Below, in pieces: positions 53,991 through 63,940 of a stretch of 64,000 nucleotides of DNA. A program made the position numbers and the translations under genes. Positions within the stretch are counted from its first letter, which is position 1. The number at the start of each line of letters is the position of its first letter. Below the pieces are notes generated by a model, which saw only the letters and a list, made by a program, of their open reading frames with translations, had not been told where the DNA came from and searched no databases. Source of the DNA: Chitinophagales bacterium (GTDB lineage: Bacteria > Bacteroidota > Bacteroidia > Chitinophagales > Saprospiraceae); NCBI GenBank assembly GCA_017303475.1, contig JAFLBO010000002.1, forward strand, positions 282,753 through 346,752, read 5' to 3'.

Positions 53991-56456
53991 TCACTTTCCT
54001 TTCACCCTGTTTTTCTCGTCTTCCAGACCGGTTTTGCGCTGACGGGCGTCTTTGACGTCGTTGGAACCAAAACGGTAGGAGAAGTTGAGGGTAACAGTTT
54101 GGCTTTCCCAATTACCCTGGGCGGTCATTTTAAGTCCCGGGGTAAAGAGGTTTTCGCCACCCCAACCAGCTGTGCCTAGTACGTCGCCTACGCGCAGGCG
54201 CAATTCGCCTTTATCGTTTAGCACTTTTTTCTTCAAACCAATATCCATAGCGCCCTGTGGCTTGCTGCGAAGCGTGCCCCAGAATGCCCGGCTGTTGTAC
54301 CAGCCTGAAATTTGCAGACCAAAACCTTTGGGCAATTTGATGTTTTGCTCGGCATAGGCGTTGAAAGCGTTAAATGCCTGATCTACAATGAAATTCGGGG
54401 TTTCCGGGGTGCTGAAATCTGCACGGAAATGGCTCCGGAATCCGGTCAGGCTCACAAAACCGTCCCACCATTTGGTAATTGGGGTTGGCGCGTTCAGGGT
54501 CAGGGTCCAGTTCTCCTGATCTGCCAGATTTTCCTGGGTAATGAAGGTGGCACGGGTATCGCGCACATCGCGTTTCAGGATCTGGGTAAACACATCGTTG
54601 GTATGGCTGTAACCAATGGTCAGTACCGGAAACCCGTTGAACGTAGGGCTGAGTTCAATGGAGTTGGTAAACTGTGGCAACAACATCGGGTTGCCTTTTT
54701 GGTAAGTCAGTTCATCCAGCTTGTTCTCAAACGGGTTCAGATCCTGGTAACTCGGACGGTCGATACGGCGACTATAGGTGGCGTTCAGGCCCAGTTTCTG
54801 ATTAATGGAATAGGTTACCGCAGCGCTTGGGAACAGTTCTGTGTAATTGTTCGTGAACACAGAATCTTTGCCAATACCCTCATAGTCCGTATTTTCCAAA
54901 CGCAGGCCAGCCTGGATATTCCATTTTTTGCCAAAGGCGCGGTTGTAGTTTACATACGCTGCGTTGGTGCGTTCCTTATAATCAACAGAATTGCTTTGTA
55001 ATTCGTTTTTCACCGGAACGCCATCCTGCACATTGAAAAAATCGAATGTGTTGAAGGTTTCCACGTCTGAAATCTTACCTCCCAAGCCCAGGGTACCTTT
55101 CCATAGCTTTTGCTCATAATCCACACGGGCCGTCATGATATCAATATCTGTCGGGGTATTGTTTCGGTAAATGGCTTCGCGCAGGGTTTCTGCGTTGTCG
55201 GCAGTGCGGTAATAGTTAGGCTGGAAACTGGCGCCGCGAATCCGGTAAGAACCCTTGTCCAGGTCAATGTTCAGGGTATGACCGAGGGTGTCGGCAAAGC
55301 GATAGTTCAGGTTGATATTCAGGTCGTTGCGGTCGTTGGCCACATCGTTGCTGGCTACCAGCAGCGAGTCAATCCGGTTGATGCTGTGCAAATCGCTGAT
55401 GCTGGCGGTACTGCTGGAATGCCAGTCGCCCGGGTTGAAACTGCCATTCACCAGCACACCTACGGTATGTTTGCTATTCACAAACCAGTCAACCCCGGCG
55501 CGGTATCCTTTATAGCGGTTTTCGCTGTATTCCTTGTTTTTCTGATCGAATACACGCCAGTCTTCGCCCGGTTGATCATCGGCGCGAACGTCGTCCTGGT
55601 ATTGTTCGCGGTGGAAATTTTGGGTATTGTGCCAATCGCCATGGTGGGCGTTGAAGCTGCCAAATGCATTGAAGTTTTTAGAGCGGTGGTTGAGGCTTAC
55701 GTTGCCACCGGCTTTGAATGTTTCGCCGTAGATACCTTCCAGGCCGAGGTTACCATTGGTACCCAGGGCTTTGTTTTTCTTCATCCGGATGTTGATGATA
55801 CCGGCATTACCGGCGGCATCGTACTTGGCGGAAGGATTGGAAATGATTTCGATATTGGCAATATCAGATGCCTGGGTGCCTTTAAGCAGGGCGGCCAGCT
55901 CCTTGCCGTCGAGTGGCACATCACGACCATCAATCATTACTTTGACGGCATTTTTACCCCGAACATTTACATTTTCGTTGTTATCAACCGTAACACCGGG
56001 CGCTTTTCTGAGCAATTCCAGGGCATTCAAGCCAGTGGAGTTAACGGTACCTTCCACGTTGAGGATGGTTTTATCGGCCTTAACCTCTACGGGTGGTTTG
56101 CGTGCCACCACCGATACTTCTGCCAGCTGGTTTTCGGCAGCCTGAAGAGAAATGGGGGCTATGGTTTTGTTGCCGCCATCATAATCAAAAACCGGGGAAC
56201 TGGCTGTTCCGGAACCAATCAGGTTTGTTTTGAGGAAATATTGTCCGGCGCTGGCGTCCAGCAATTCATAGGCGCCGTCTTCACCAGTGATGGTGCCTTT
56301 GACCAGGGAGGAGTCGGCAGACTTGTGTAAGGTTACTGTTGCAAAACCGGCTGGCTGACCGTTTGCTTCTACCACCGTTCCGGCAATTTTTTGCGCAGAA
56401 AGGGTAAAGGACGTAAATAGTACGGCCACGAGTGGCAGAATGTTTTTTGATTTCAT
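53991..56456 (-). CDS. TonB-dependent receptor, outer membrane beta-barrel family
   Basis: 821 residues, signal peptide ending FTLSAQ. It has the same architecture as the receptor at 2299-4749: regulatory-like fold (IAGTVVEANGQPAGFATVTL), then plug (VEVKADKTILNVEGTVNSTG, VKVMIDGRDVPLDG, IEIISNPSAKYDAAGNAGII) and barrel with SRRIDRPSYQDLNPFENKLD and TYQKGNPMLLPQFTNSIELS. The two receptors are clear paralogues with matching blocks throughout, but each has its own ligand region. No SusD-like lipoprotein is adjacent. A 406-codon frame on the opposite strand is a shadow. Confidence 0.92.
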   Translation of the reverse strand: MKSKNILPLVAVLFTSFTLSAQKIAGTVVEANGQPAGFATVTLHKSADSSLVKGTITGEDGAYELLDASAGQYFLKTNLIGSGTASSPVFDYDGGNKTIAPISLQAAENQLAEVSVVARKPPVEVKADKTILNVEGTVNSTGLNALELLRKAPGVTVDNNENVNVRGKNAVKVMIDGRDVPLDGKELAALLKGTQASDIANIEIISNPSAKYDAAGNAGIINIRMKKNKALGTNGNLGLEGIYGETFKAGGNVSLNHRSKNFNAFGSFNAHHGDWHNTQNFHREQYQDDVRADDQPGEDWRVFDQKNKEYSENRYKGYRAGVDWFVNSKHTVGVLVNGSFNPGDWHSSSTASISDLHSINRIDSLLVASNDVANDRNDLNINLNYRFADTLGHTLNIDLDKGSYRIRGASFQPNYYRTADNAETLREAIYRNNTPTDIDIMTARVDYEQKLWKGTLGLGGKISDVETFNTFDFFNVQDGVPVKNELQSNSVDYKERTNAAYVNYNRAFGKKWNIQAGLRLENTDYEGIGKDSVFTNNYTELFPSAAVTYSINQKLGLNATYSRRIDRPSYQDLNPFENKLDELTYQKGNPMLLPQFTNSIELSPTFNGFPVLTIGYSHTNDVFTQILKRDVRDTRATFITQENLADQENWTLTLNAPTPITKWWDGFVSLTGFRSHFRADFSTPETPNFIVDQAFNAFNAYAEQNIKLPKGFGLQISGWYNSRAFWGTLRSKPQGAMDIGLKKKVLNDKGELRLRVGDVLGTAGWGGENLFTPGLKMTAQGNWESQTVTLNFSYRFGSNDVKDARQRKTGLEDEKNRVKGK

Positions 56457-56501
56457 AGCTTAATCTGGCCTGACGAGCAGGATTGTTTTTGTTTTCTACA
56501 G

Positions 56502-56530
56502 CAAAGATGGCGCAATTAGGTAACTTGCAA
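56502..56530 (-). promoter_or_regulatory. Possible promoter of the TonB receptor gene
   Basis: On the minus strand: TTG (56528-56530), 18-bp spacer, CATCTTTG (56502-56509), one mismatch to TAnnTTTG, 45 bases before the ATG. Confidence 0.5.
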
Positions 56531-56751
56531 AACATAGATCCTACCAATACCCACTTCTTCGGCATGAAATGGCATTTTTGGCGGATGAACGGAAAACAGC
56601 TGTTTACAAATCACCTTATAAATGCCTGCACCTCCTTTATTGAATGCAACAACCAGACTACCGCAAAGACCTGAAGGTTACAGCAAGGCTGCATGAAAAC
56701 CTCCGGCATAGACAAACGTATTGTTTTGGGGCCTGAACGACTGGAATGTTG

Positions 56752-56844
56752 TTTATTGCATAGGGGCGGAGGGTACCTCAAACTGAGAGTCTCACTTTGA
56801 GTGAGACTCTCAGTTTGAGGTACCCTCCGCCCCTATGCAATAAA
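56752..56844. repeat. Perfect 44-bp inverted repeat
   Basis: Two 44-bp arms (TTTATTGCATAGGGGCGGAG continuing with GGTACCTCAAACTGAGAGTC and TCAC) are exact reverse complements over a 5-base loop TTTGA. It lies 30 bases beyond the stop of the DUF4382 gene (minus strand) and about 300 bases before the TonB receptor start, so it probably terminates the former. The remainder of the 417-bp gap 56457-56873 has no gene. Confidence 0.95.
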
Positions 56845-56873
56845 TATTACCTCTGAAAAAGCCACTCCCCAAC

Positions 56874-57818
56874 TCATGGCAAAATACCTACTACCGACAC
56901 ATTCAATTGAATGTTGGCATTGGCGCCTATTTGCAGATCCAGCAAATCAATGAGGCTGTTGAGGATCAGAGTGCCCTGGAAATCCAGCTTACCGTCGCTG
57001 TTCAGGTCTTTGTATGCGGCGAAATGCACCTCATAATCACCTGATTCCAAAAACGCGATTTTGAATGCGCCATTAGACTCAACCGATGTGCTGGCAATGG
57101 CATTTTTGAAGGCAACTCCATTTTCGGATGACAGCTCTACATTTCGGTTAAAAGTGCCTTTTTTGTACACGTAAGCCACTATTTTATCGGTATTCACGAT
57201 GGCATTCTGGCAAGAGCCCTGCAGATTACCGGATTGGGTTTTCACCACTGCACGGAGCGCTGTTTGCAGGCTTGCAGAAGTTACAAAATCATACTGGTCT
57301 GCACTGCCGCCACCTGAATATTGTACGGCTTTACGCAAATCAAAATCCAGTACCACCTGGGTAGTGGCGCCGGCTACAAGTGAGATATTTTTAAGGGTAG
57401 AAACCGTAACGCTGGCCGCACTGGAAAGTGCGTGTTTTACATTATCAATTGTTTCCACGTAACAGCCCGGGGCGTTACCATTGGCATCCGTTTGAGCATC
57501 CAGCACGAGGGTAATTTCCTGATATGCACCAGCGTCCAGGTTACCGAGTCCCAGAGCAGCTACCTCGCCTTTTTGGTAAGCCAGGAGGTTAATGGTCTTT
57601 TTGCCGGTAAATCCGCTAAAAGTTTTGCCATCCACTTTTACTTCGGCGATAGTAACAAAAACGGCTTTAACTGATGGATCATCACAAGGGCCATCCGTAA
57701 TTTCCATTTGAAGTTGGGCCTGGTTTGGGTTCACATCCTCATCCTTGGAGCAGGCAAACAATCCAATAGTCAGGAAAGCAAGGATTGTGAAGAGCGGCTG
57801 AAATTTTGTTCTGTTCAT
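56874..57818 (-). CDS. DUF4382 lipoprotein
   Basis: 314 residues from the ATG at 57818 (MNRTKFQPLFTILAFLTIGL, lipobox LFAC). The frame to 57905 adds 29 residues before the signal. The DUF4382 pattern is present: LQMEITDGPCDDPSVKAVFV, TIAEVKVDGKTF, INLLAYQKGEVAALGLGNLD and GAYQEITLVLDAQTDANGN. The second half is a different beta-rich domain (IVNTDKIVAYVYKKGTFNRN, ESGDYEVHFAAYKDLNSDGK). These lipoproteins are widespread in Bacteroidota with unknown function; it probably sits in the outer membrane. Confidence 0.87.
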   Translation of the reverse strand: MNRTKFQPLFTILAFLTIGLFACSKDEDVNPNQAQLQMEITDGPCDDPSVKAVFVTIAEVKVDGKTFSGFTGKKTINLLAYQKGEVAALGLGNLDAGAYQEITLVLDAQTDANGNAPGCYVETIDNVKHALSSAASVTVSTLKNISLVAGATTQVVLDFDLRKAVQYSGGGSADQYDFVTSASLQTALRAVVKTQSGNLQGSCQNAIVNTDKIVAYVYKKGTFNRNVELSSENGVAFKNAIASTSVESNGAFKIAFLESGDYEVHFAAYKDLNSDGKLDFQGTLILNSLIDLLDLQIGANANIQLNVSVVGILP

Positions 57819-58003
57819 GATTGAAAATGAGTTTGATGGTGAAAAAGTTGTTGAATGCCTGATCCGGAAACGCACAGTTTTTCCAGGCCGGAGGCAATCC
57901 GGCAATTTTTGGCATCTAATAGGAGGAAAAAGACGGCTGTTAATCAGCCTAAATCAGAAGGATTAAATCAAGGGTAGTAATTCAATCATGCAAAGTGTAA
58001 GAT

Positions 58004-58082
58004 CGGGTGGGCAATAACAAATAGCATATTGCGATTAGAATCAATAGTAAAACTATCAATCAGGTTTATTATTGCCCACCCG
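58004..58082. repeat. Long-loop inverted repeat
   Basis: CGGGTGGGCAATAA (58004-58017) and TTATTGCCCACCCG (58069-58082) are perfect complements with a 51-nt loop. It is the only structure seen in the 395-bp gap 57819-58213 between two minus-strand genes; the rest shows nothing. Confidence 0.85.
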
Positions 58083-58213
58083 AAAAGGAAAGCTGCCAAG
58101 TGACGGAAATCAGACAAAACCTCAAAAAAACAGGCTTTAGATGAAAACTAAGGGGTTTCCCGGATGCGAACACCCGGAAAACAGCTTTGGGGTTGGTCCT
58201 TGAAATCATACGA

Positions 58214-59983
58214 TCATTCCTTCACCACCTTCCCCGTCTGTGTCACTTCTCCATTCCAGCGCAGTTGCCAGACGTATAACCCGGAGGGCAGATCCTGCAC
58301 CGGAATTTGGTTGTCAAAATCCGTTAAACGCGCAGTTTTGGCCACACGGCCGTAGAGATCATACACTACAAACTCCGGCGAAACACCGACCATAGCCGGG
58401 AGCTGTACGCTGAGCGTGGAACTGAAAGGATTGGGCCACACGCGTGCATGCGGGAGCGCAGGCAGCGTGTGTACTCCCGTGGCGCCTACCTGCACCTGCC
58501 GGCAAAAAGTATCTGCCGCAAAGGCATTGCTTACCACAAGGCATACCTCATAAACGCCGCCCTGCGCGTAGGTATGCACCGGATTGGTATCCTGGCTCGT
58601 TTGTCCATCACCAAAGGTCCAGTGCCAGGAAGTGGGTTCATAAGAGGATACATCCGTAAAGGTTACCTGTTGTGGATTCAGGGTATCTTCCAGATCATAC
58701 CGAAAGAGCGCTACTGGAAGATTATTGATTCCCAGCGTATCGCAGGAGGAGCCGTCTATAGGGCCGAGGCGGTAGTGGGGGTAGTAGGCATTAGCGCCAA
58801 AGGTATAATAAGGCAGACTTATAGCTCTCTGACGTACATTACAACTCACCCCCTTTCTATTAGGGAAGTCCATGGAATGCATAAATCTAGAACCTCCCGC
58901 CCAAGTATAGAGTTTCCCATCCGGTCCATGTTGAAAAAATGAAAAGGAGGTTTCTAGTAAAGGCCCATTGGGATAAAAATAGTCATAAAAGCCATCCCAG
59001 GTTGCAACGGTGGTTCGAGATGCGTTTAAGTCAGCCGCATTTAGGTCGTATTGTTCCATTTTTCTAAAATTGCCCCTCACCACATACATAAATCGACTAT
59101 CTGGTGAAAAGGCAGCTGCATATCCAAATCCATTAATATCAGTTTCCGCGGGGACAAATCTCAAATTTGACAGAAGCCCAGTACAGCGATCAAAATCATA
59201 AATAGCAGTACCACTATGAACGTCATTTAAAAGGAAATGCTCCCCATTAGATGAAAACTCATTCCATCCCGTGTAATAAAATGAATCAATGATCGGATTC
59301 TCCATTTCCTGTATCCAGGGGCCTAGAATTCCATCCGGCGTAGAAAGAAAGCGATAAAAGCGATTGGAAAGATCATCAGGAAGCAACACCCACCAATCCC
59401 TGCCATTGGCATGCTTGTTAGCACATGCTGTTTGGAAACACCCTTGTATTAAAATTGAATCATTGAAAATCACTTCCCCCATATCCTCATTAGCAATTGT
59501 ATTTATTCTAGTATTCAATAACGCTACATTTGTACAACTAATTGGCTCTGGAAAAGGGTCAAATTGCAGGTGAAAAGTTTCTGACATACCATTATCGAAA
59601 GGAAGCACAAATATTCCTTGGATTATTCGGTAATTGCCTAATCCATTTGAGCCACATGTTTGATCCCAGGAAAGATTACCAGGACCCAAATTTATGAAAT
59701 CAGCACCTTCCATTGTGGCATTGTTTTTTGATCTAATTATACAGCCATTCGTATAAAACTGCAATAAACCTTCATAGTCCGAAATAGCGATATTTGATCT
59801 TCCCATAATTAGACTGTCTTCAATTAAATAAACACTAGGGGGAGTTGTTATAAAATCTATCGCAAAATCTGAGGACGAACTATCCGATGGTATATAGGCG
59901 CCAGACATCCAGATGTAATCGTATTTCTGGCCAAAAAGTGCAGAATAGGATAAACAAAGCAGGAAAATAAGTAACTTTTTCAT
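58214..59983 (-). CDS. Secreted PKD-domain T9SS protein
   Basis: 589 residues from the ATG at 59983 (MKKLLIFLLCLSYSALFGQK). The first 410 residues form a propeller-like region of the type found in gliding-motility/T9SS secreted proteins (FSPDSRFMYVVRGNFRKMEQ, FFQHGPDGKLYTWAGGSRFM). A PKD domain follows at about 425-505 (VTFTDVSSYEPTSWHWTFGD then TYAQGGVYEVCLVVSNAFAA). The last 75 residues (ARVWPNPFSSTLSVQLPAMV ... LPSGLYVWQLRWNGEVTQTG) form the T9SS sorting domain. No catalytic residues are recognisable; surface binding is likely. Confidence 0.9.
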   Translation of the reverse strand: MKKLLIFLLCLSYSALFGQKYDYIWMSGAYIPSDSSSSDFAIDFITTPPSVYLIEDSLIMGRSNIAISDYEGLLQFYTNGCIIRSKNNATMEGADFINLGPGNLSWDQTCGSNGLGNYRIIQGIFVLPFDNGMSETFHLQFDPFPEPISCTNVALLNTRINTIANEDMGEVIFNDSILIQGCFQTACANKHANGRDWWVLLPDDLSNRFYRFLSTPDGILGPWIQEMENPIIDSFYYTGWNEFSSNGEHFLLNDVHSGTAIYDFDRCTGLLSNLRFVPAETDINGFGYAAAFSPDSRFMYVVRGNFRKMEQYDLNAADLNASRTTVATWDGFYDYFYPNGPLLETSFSFFQHGPDGKLYTWAGGSRFMHSMDFPNRKGVSCNVRQRAISLPYYTFGANAYYPHYRLGPIDGSSCDTLGINNLPVALFRYDLEDTLNPQQVTFTDVSSYEPTSWHWTFGDGQTSQDTNPVHTYAQGGVYEVCLVVSNAFAADTFCRQVQVGATGVHTLPALPHARVWPNPFSSTLSVQLPAMVGVSPEFVVYDLYGRVAKTARLTDFDNQIPVQDLPSGLYVWQLRWNGEVTQTGKVVKE

Positions 59984-60049
59984 GATGGGTATAATAGATT
60001 TAGGGGACATTCGTCAAGAATGCCCCCTAAATTGGTGAAAAAATCAAGA

Positions 60050-63000
60050 TCAGTGTTGAATTAAGACAGAAGTTGTCAAAACTTCCAGGCCATTTTGTAC
60101 TATTTGTACAAAATAAGTACCGTTTAACAGGTGTTTGGTGGGTATTTCATTTACCCCTGCTAGAATTTCTGCATCAAACACGAGCCTTCCTAAAACATCA
60201 GATATTTTTACATGCGACGTTCCTGGTTCAATGTCTGCCAACAATCGAATAATCAATATGTCGTTGGAGGGATTTGGATAAATGAGCACATCAGATAATG
60301 TTGCATTATCTGAACGCTTATTCCGATTTTCCAATACTGGGCAATCTACATCCGGCAATGCAATGCCGGTCATTCTCCCATATAAATTTCGGGCATTGTA
60401 CACGCAGGGACCACTGATAAAGGGACATTCCCGACCGATATTAAAAAGGCTATCCGCTGTGCCGGGCAATAATTGATTCTCTGAAACCAGAAAATTCAAA
60501 TAAACGCCTAGTACGTATTTTTCATTAAACTCAAAATCATTGGTTGGTACGATATCGTTTAAGCTTGCAAGCACGATTGTCCCTTGTTGTCGCAACTCAG
60601 CACTTATTTCATTCGCGAGGGAATCCGCTTCCTTTTGAATCTCTTCCAATAATTCCGCTAAACTATCCCGCTGGGCTATATTGATTTCTTCCCATTCCGG
60701 AGAAGATTCAATGCCGGCTATTGAATCAAGATAAAACAACTGATCCAACAGTACTTTTGTTGTTTGTGCAATGGATGTCAGGGCACTTTTATTACCCTCG
60801 CTCAACTGAAACATACTACCAAGCGCGCTATTTACTTCGACCAATTGGCCCATGGCAGATTGGTCATGACTATCCAGAAAATCTGCCATAACCAAACTGC
60901 CTGAACTTAGTTCAGGGTTTAAGCTTAGTTTTTCAAGCAAATTTCGTTCATTAATCCATTGGTTAGCTTCCGGGTATTCCTGGTATATAAGTGTTCCTTC
61001 CGCAATTGCAGTATCTGCGTAAGTCAGTTCCGATTCAAATGCCAGGGGAGCGGTTATCGGACATTCATAAAAACAGATAGGGTCAACATTATTAGGAACA
61101 TTTGGGATAAACCAGGTATTCAGTATTGTATTCGTTGTAGGGTTTTCCCATGGGCGTGTTGTAACATAGAAAAACGAAAGACTAGGATTAGATAGGATAT
61201 CAATAAAGGCATCAGTTATAGCAGGATTGTTATTTATCCATTTGTTGCCATGTGTCATGGTACCAAAAGTTCCTTGTGCTCCAATAATTCCATTTAGAAA
61301 TAGCCCATTTTCAGAATATCCACTCATGGTATTACAGGCAAAACGTTGTGGATTGTTGATAGTGCTGGTAATATGCGCGCCAAACCTCCCCCCGCTCAAA
61401 TTATTTTGCACGAATGTGCCATTCGTTTGACCTGTCATACGCATGTTATAATTCCCTGGCACAGTTGATGTAATATCATTGCACCCAACAAGGCTTATTC
61501 TTCCTGCATTCAATAACACTCCTGTACTATAATCAACGTTATTTCCACAATCCTGGGTTTGATGGAAGTGTTGATAATTCAGAAAAATCCCTGCGCCTGG
61601 AAACGCTGCATCGCTGTTATCGTGAATCTGGACGCCATCGTAAAGATTAACATTAATTCCCGAGAGGCCTGAATTAAGGTCAATCCGATTTCTGTTTATA
61701 TCAACCTGGTTAAGTAGTGGGTTGAAAAAAGTAAGGCCAAAGGCTCTAATTCCAAAGGATGCTCCGCATAAATTATCCTGGTTTACATCAATAGTGTTTT
61801 GCCATATTTCAGGAGCGGACTGTGTAGGACTCATATCTGCTACCACAATACCAGCATTGGGAACGGAAAATGGAATAACAAATTGGTCTCCTGTAGTAGG
61901 ATCTACTTCGATATAATTATCCCATATACCACGCCACTCATGGTTTATTTTTCTCCCTGTAAATACTCCTTTATCTATAAAACATAGATTATCCAAATAC
62001 ACACCTATTTGTGTTTTCAAAAACCTACTATCATTTATGCCTATTCTAGTTCCGGAATTGACATCTGCCGTTACACTTGAGGCAAGGCAAATTCCGAACG
62101 AGCAATTATCAAAATCAGGATCCAATCCAAAAAATTTACCGTTCCCTTTAAAACGAAAGCCATTCGCTCCTTTATTATCAGTGTCAATATACCTAATTGC
62201 ATTCCCTCCACCTAGATCATAAGCTAATGGTATGGGTATTATATCTTTAAATCTACTATTCTGTCTAATTTTAATTTCTGTATCCTTGGCAAAAATGCCT
62301 ATGGCTAAATTGTAAAATAGATTTTGGTTAGCATATGGAAGTGGAAGCAAATCAACAAACCCAGCATCCCTTAAGTACATTCCTGCAAAACCTCTTCCAG
62401 AACTATATTGTACAGGCTCTTCGCACCAGCCAATGGGAAAAGTCCTATTGATAATATCATTAAGCGGCTCCAAAGTACAGATATCCTTAAGTGGGCCGTT
62501 TCCATCAAACTCATTTTCTTCAAAAGCAAGCAAATTGAAAGGACCATCCGTTCCCCGAATACCGATATAATTTTTGGCGAAAAGTGTTTTCTTGATACTC
62601 AATTTGTTTTTAAAACCTGCCCGAATGGCATATAGTGCATCCTGGATAGATGCATCTGTATCTGTTGTTATATTGACCGCTCCATATACATAAATCCCTC
62701 TCCATAGGCAATTGCATTCTGGCTCAGCGTTTCCACTAATCACCGTATTTTGATTAATCGTAAAGTTATTAGTTACATCAAAACCTGAGAGACCTGGTTG
62801 TACCCGAACTGTCGCAGAGGAAAATGTAAAGTCTTTATTAACCCTAACAATGCCACTAGAGTAAACAGTACATGGACCGTTGTAAACAGCGCCAGGTAGC
62901 ACACAATTATAGTCTGTTAGCAATGTGGTCATACCATTCTTGCCTATATAAATACCCGGGTCAGTAATAGGTATCGTTTGCGTTTGGCTCAAAACTGTTC

Positions 63001-63940
63001 CATTTGAACAGGTGAAGTTATGCGTGATAACCAAAGCCGTGACCTCGCAAGTGTTAATGTTGGTAATCTGAATCATGCCCTGAGTCGGCATACCTTGAAA
63101 GAAGTTTACCAAATTTATGCACGTATTGGGAGAGATAGGCAAGATGGACCAAGAGTGCGTGCCATTAGAAGTACATTCTGCACTAAGAGAAAGGTTTAAC
63201 TCACTGCAATTTCGCTTTATTTCAGCCGTAAATGCTGGAGTACAACATAGCGAAGTTTGGTCGCAGGCAACCCGAATTGTTTTTCGACAGGTGTTTCCGT
63301 TAAGATCGGTGTAGGTTACTATATAGTCGCCACTGCTTGTATACGTATAAGTTGGATTTGTCTGACTTGAAAATCCTCCATCCCCAAAGTACCAGGTTCC
63401 ACCGGGTAAGGAGGAATAGAAGGTAACCGTACATCCATTTACCACATAGGTGATTGCTCTTTCTTCACATCCTTCATTACAATTAACAGCAATATACTTT
63501 GTACAGGTGTGTATTACACCGCCAATTGTTACAGTATGCGTAATTGTTCTTAGTCCAGGAGAAACAATACCGAAAGTATGGAGTGGTGTAGCAATGTTTG
63601 AAGCTGACACTATTGGTCCATTGTTATCAAAAGATTGAAACGTCCAGAAATGTGAAATTCCTGATCCAATACTAACCGGTTGGAATTCTACATTACAGCC
63701 ACTAATAGTGAAGGTGAAGTCTGCGAGTGGATCACATGGTTGCGCAACTGCCTTAGACGTTAATCCAATTAGAAGAAAATACACCAAGATTAGGAGTGTC
63801 TTTTGGGGCTGAAACAGAACATTACGTTGTGACGCTGTGACGCTGTGACGCTGTGACGAAATTAAGAATTTTTGTAACTGGTTAGCCTGCGGCGACCCGA
63901 TACTCTGGGATACCGCCAGATAAAACGGTATATAGTTCAT
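60050..63940 (-). CDS. Very large secreted PKD/beta-helix T9SS protein
   Basis: About 1296 residues if started at the ATG at 63940; an ATG at 63997 adds 19, and the frame stays open to the edge, so the start could lie outside. The signal peptide-like stretch (KTLLILVYFLLIGLTSKAVA) begins about 46 residues after the 63940 ATG. The codons before it translate a nonamer repeat (GACGCTGTG, 63831-63856), so the true start is uncertain. Two PKD-like domains follow (SHFWTFQSFDNNGP; PGGTWYFGDGGFSSQTNPTY), then a long beta-helix region with N-rich turns. Next is a helical stretch (QRDSLAELLEEIQKEADSLA) and a T9SS type A sorting domain (VLIYPNPSNDILIIRLLADI ... LNGTYFVQIVQNGLEVLTTS). Confidence 0.83.
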   Translation of the reverse strand: MNYIPFYLAVSQSIGSPQANQLQKFLISSQRHSVTASQRNVLFQPQKTLLILVYFLLIGLTSKAVAQPCDPLADFTFTISGCNVEFQPVSIGSGISHFWTFQSFDNNGPIVSASNIATPLHTFGIVSPGLRTITHTVTIGGVIHTCTKYIAVNCNEGCEERAITYVVNGCTVTFYSSLPGGTWYFGDGGFSSQTNPTYTYTSSGDYIVTYTDLNGNTCRKTIRVACDQTSLCCTPAFTAEIKRNCSELNLSLSAECTSNGTHSWSILPISPNTCINLVNFFQGMPTQGMIQITNINTCEVTALVITHNFTCSNGTVLSQTQTIPITDPGIYIGKNGMTTLLTDYNCVLPGAVYNGPCTVYSSGIVRVNKDFTFSSATVRVQPGLSGFDVTNNFTINQNTVISGNAEPECNCLWRGIYVYGAVNITTDTDASIQDALYAIRAGFKNKLSIKKTLFAKNYIGIRGTDGPFNLLAFEENEFDGNGPLKDICTLEPLNDIINRTFPIGWCEEPVQYSSGRGFAGMYLRDAGFVDLLPLPYANQNLFYNLAIGIFAKDTEIKIRQNSRFKDIIPIPLAYDLGGGNAIRYIDTDNKGANGFRFKGNGKFFGLDPDFDNCSFGICLASSVTADVNSGTRIGINDSRFLKTQIGVYLDNLCFIDKGVFTGRKINHEWRGIWDNYIEVDPTTGDQFVIPFSVPNAGIVVADMSPTQSAPEIWQNTIDVNQDNLCGASFGIRAFGLTFFNPLLNQVDINRNRIDLNSGLSGINVNLYDGVQIHDNSDAAFPGAGIFLNYQHFHQTQDCGNNVDYSTGVLLNAGRISLVGCNDITSTVPGNYNMRMTGQTNGTFVQNNLSGGRFGAHITSTINNPQRFACNTMSGYSENGLFLNGIIGAQGTFGTMTHGNKWINNNPAITDAFIDILSNPSLSFFYVTTRPWENPTTNTILNTWFIPNVPNNVDPICFYECPITAPLAFESELTYADTAIAEGTLIYQEYPEANQWINERNLLEKLSLNPELSSGSLVMADFLDSHDQSAMGQLVEVNSALGSMFQLSEGNKSALTSIAQTTKVLLDQLFYLDSIAGIESSPEWEEINIAQRDSLAELLEEIQKEADSLANEISAELRQQGTIVLASLNDIVPTNDFEFNEKYVLGVYLNFLVSENQLLPGTADSLFNIGRECPFISGPCVYNARNLYGRMTGIALPDVDCPVLENRNKRSDNATLSDVLIYPNPSNDILIIRLLADIEPGTSHVKISDVLGRLVFDAEILAGVNEIPTKHLLNGTYFVQIVQNGLEVLTTSVLIQH
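63831..63856. repeat. GACGCTGTG nonamer array
   Basis: Three 9-bp units (GACGCTGTG, then a partial copy) lie inside the N-terminal codons of the last gene. Because the period is 9, the reading frame passes through unbroken (repeated S-Q-R and H-S-V-type residues). Confidence 0.8.

Noticed and set aside
55110..56330. 406-codon open frame on the plus strand
   Set aside because: It is exactly antisense to the plug and barrel of the TonB receptor and has Ile/Val/Gly-rich composition typical of shadows.
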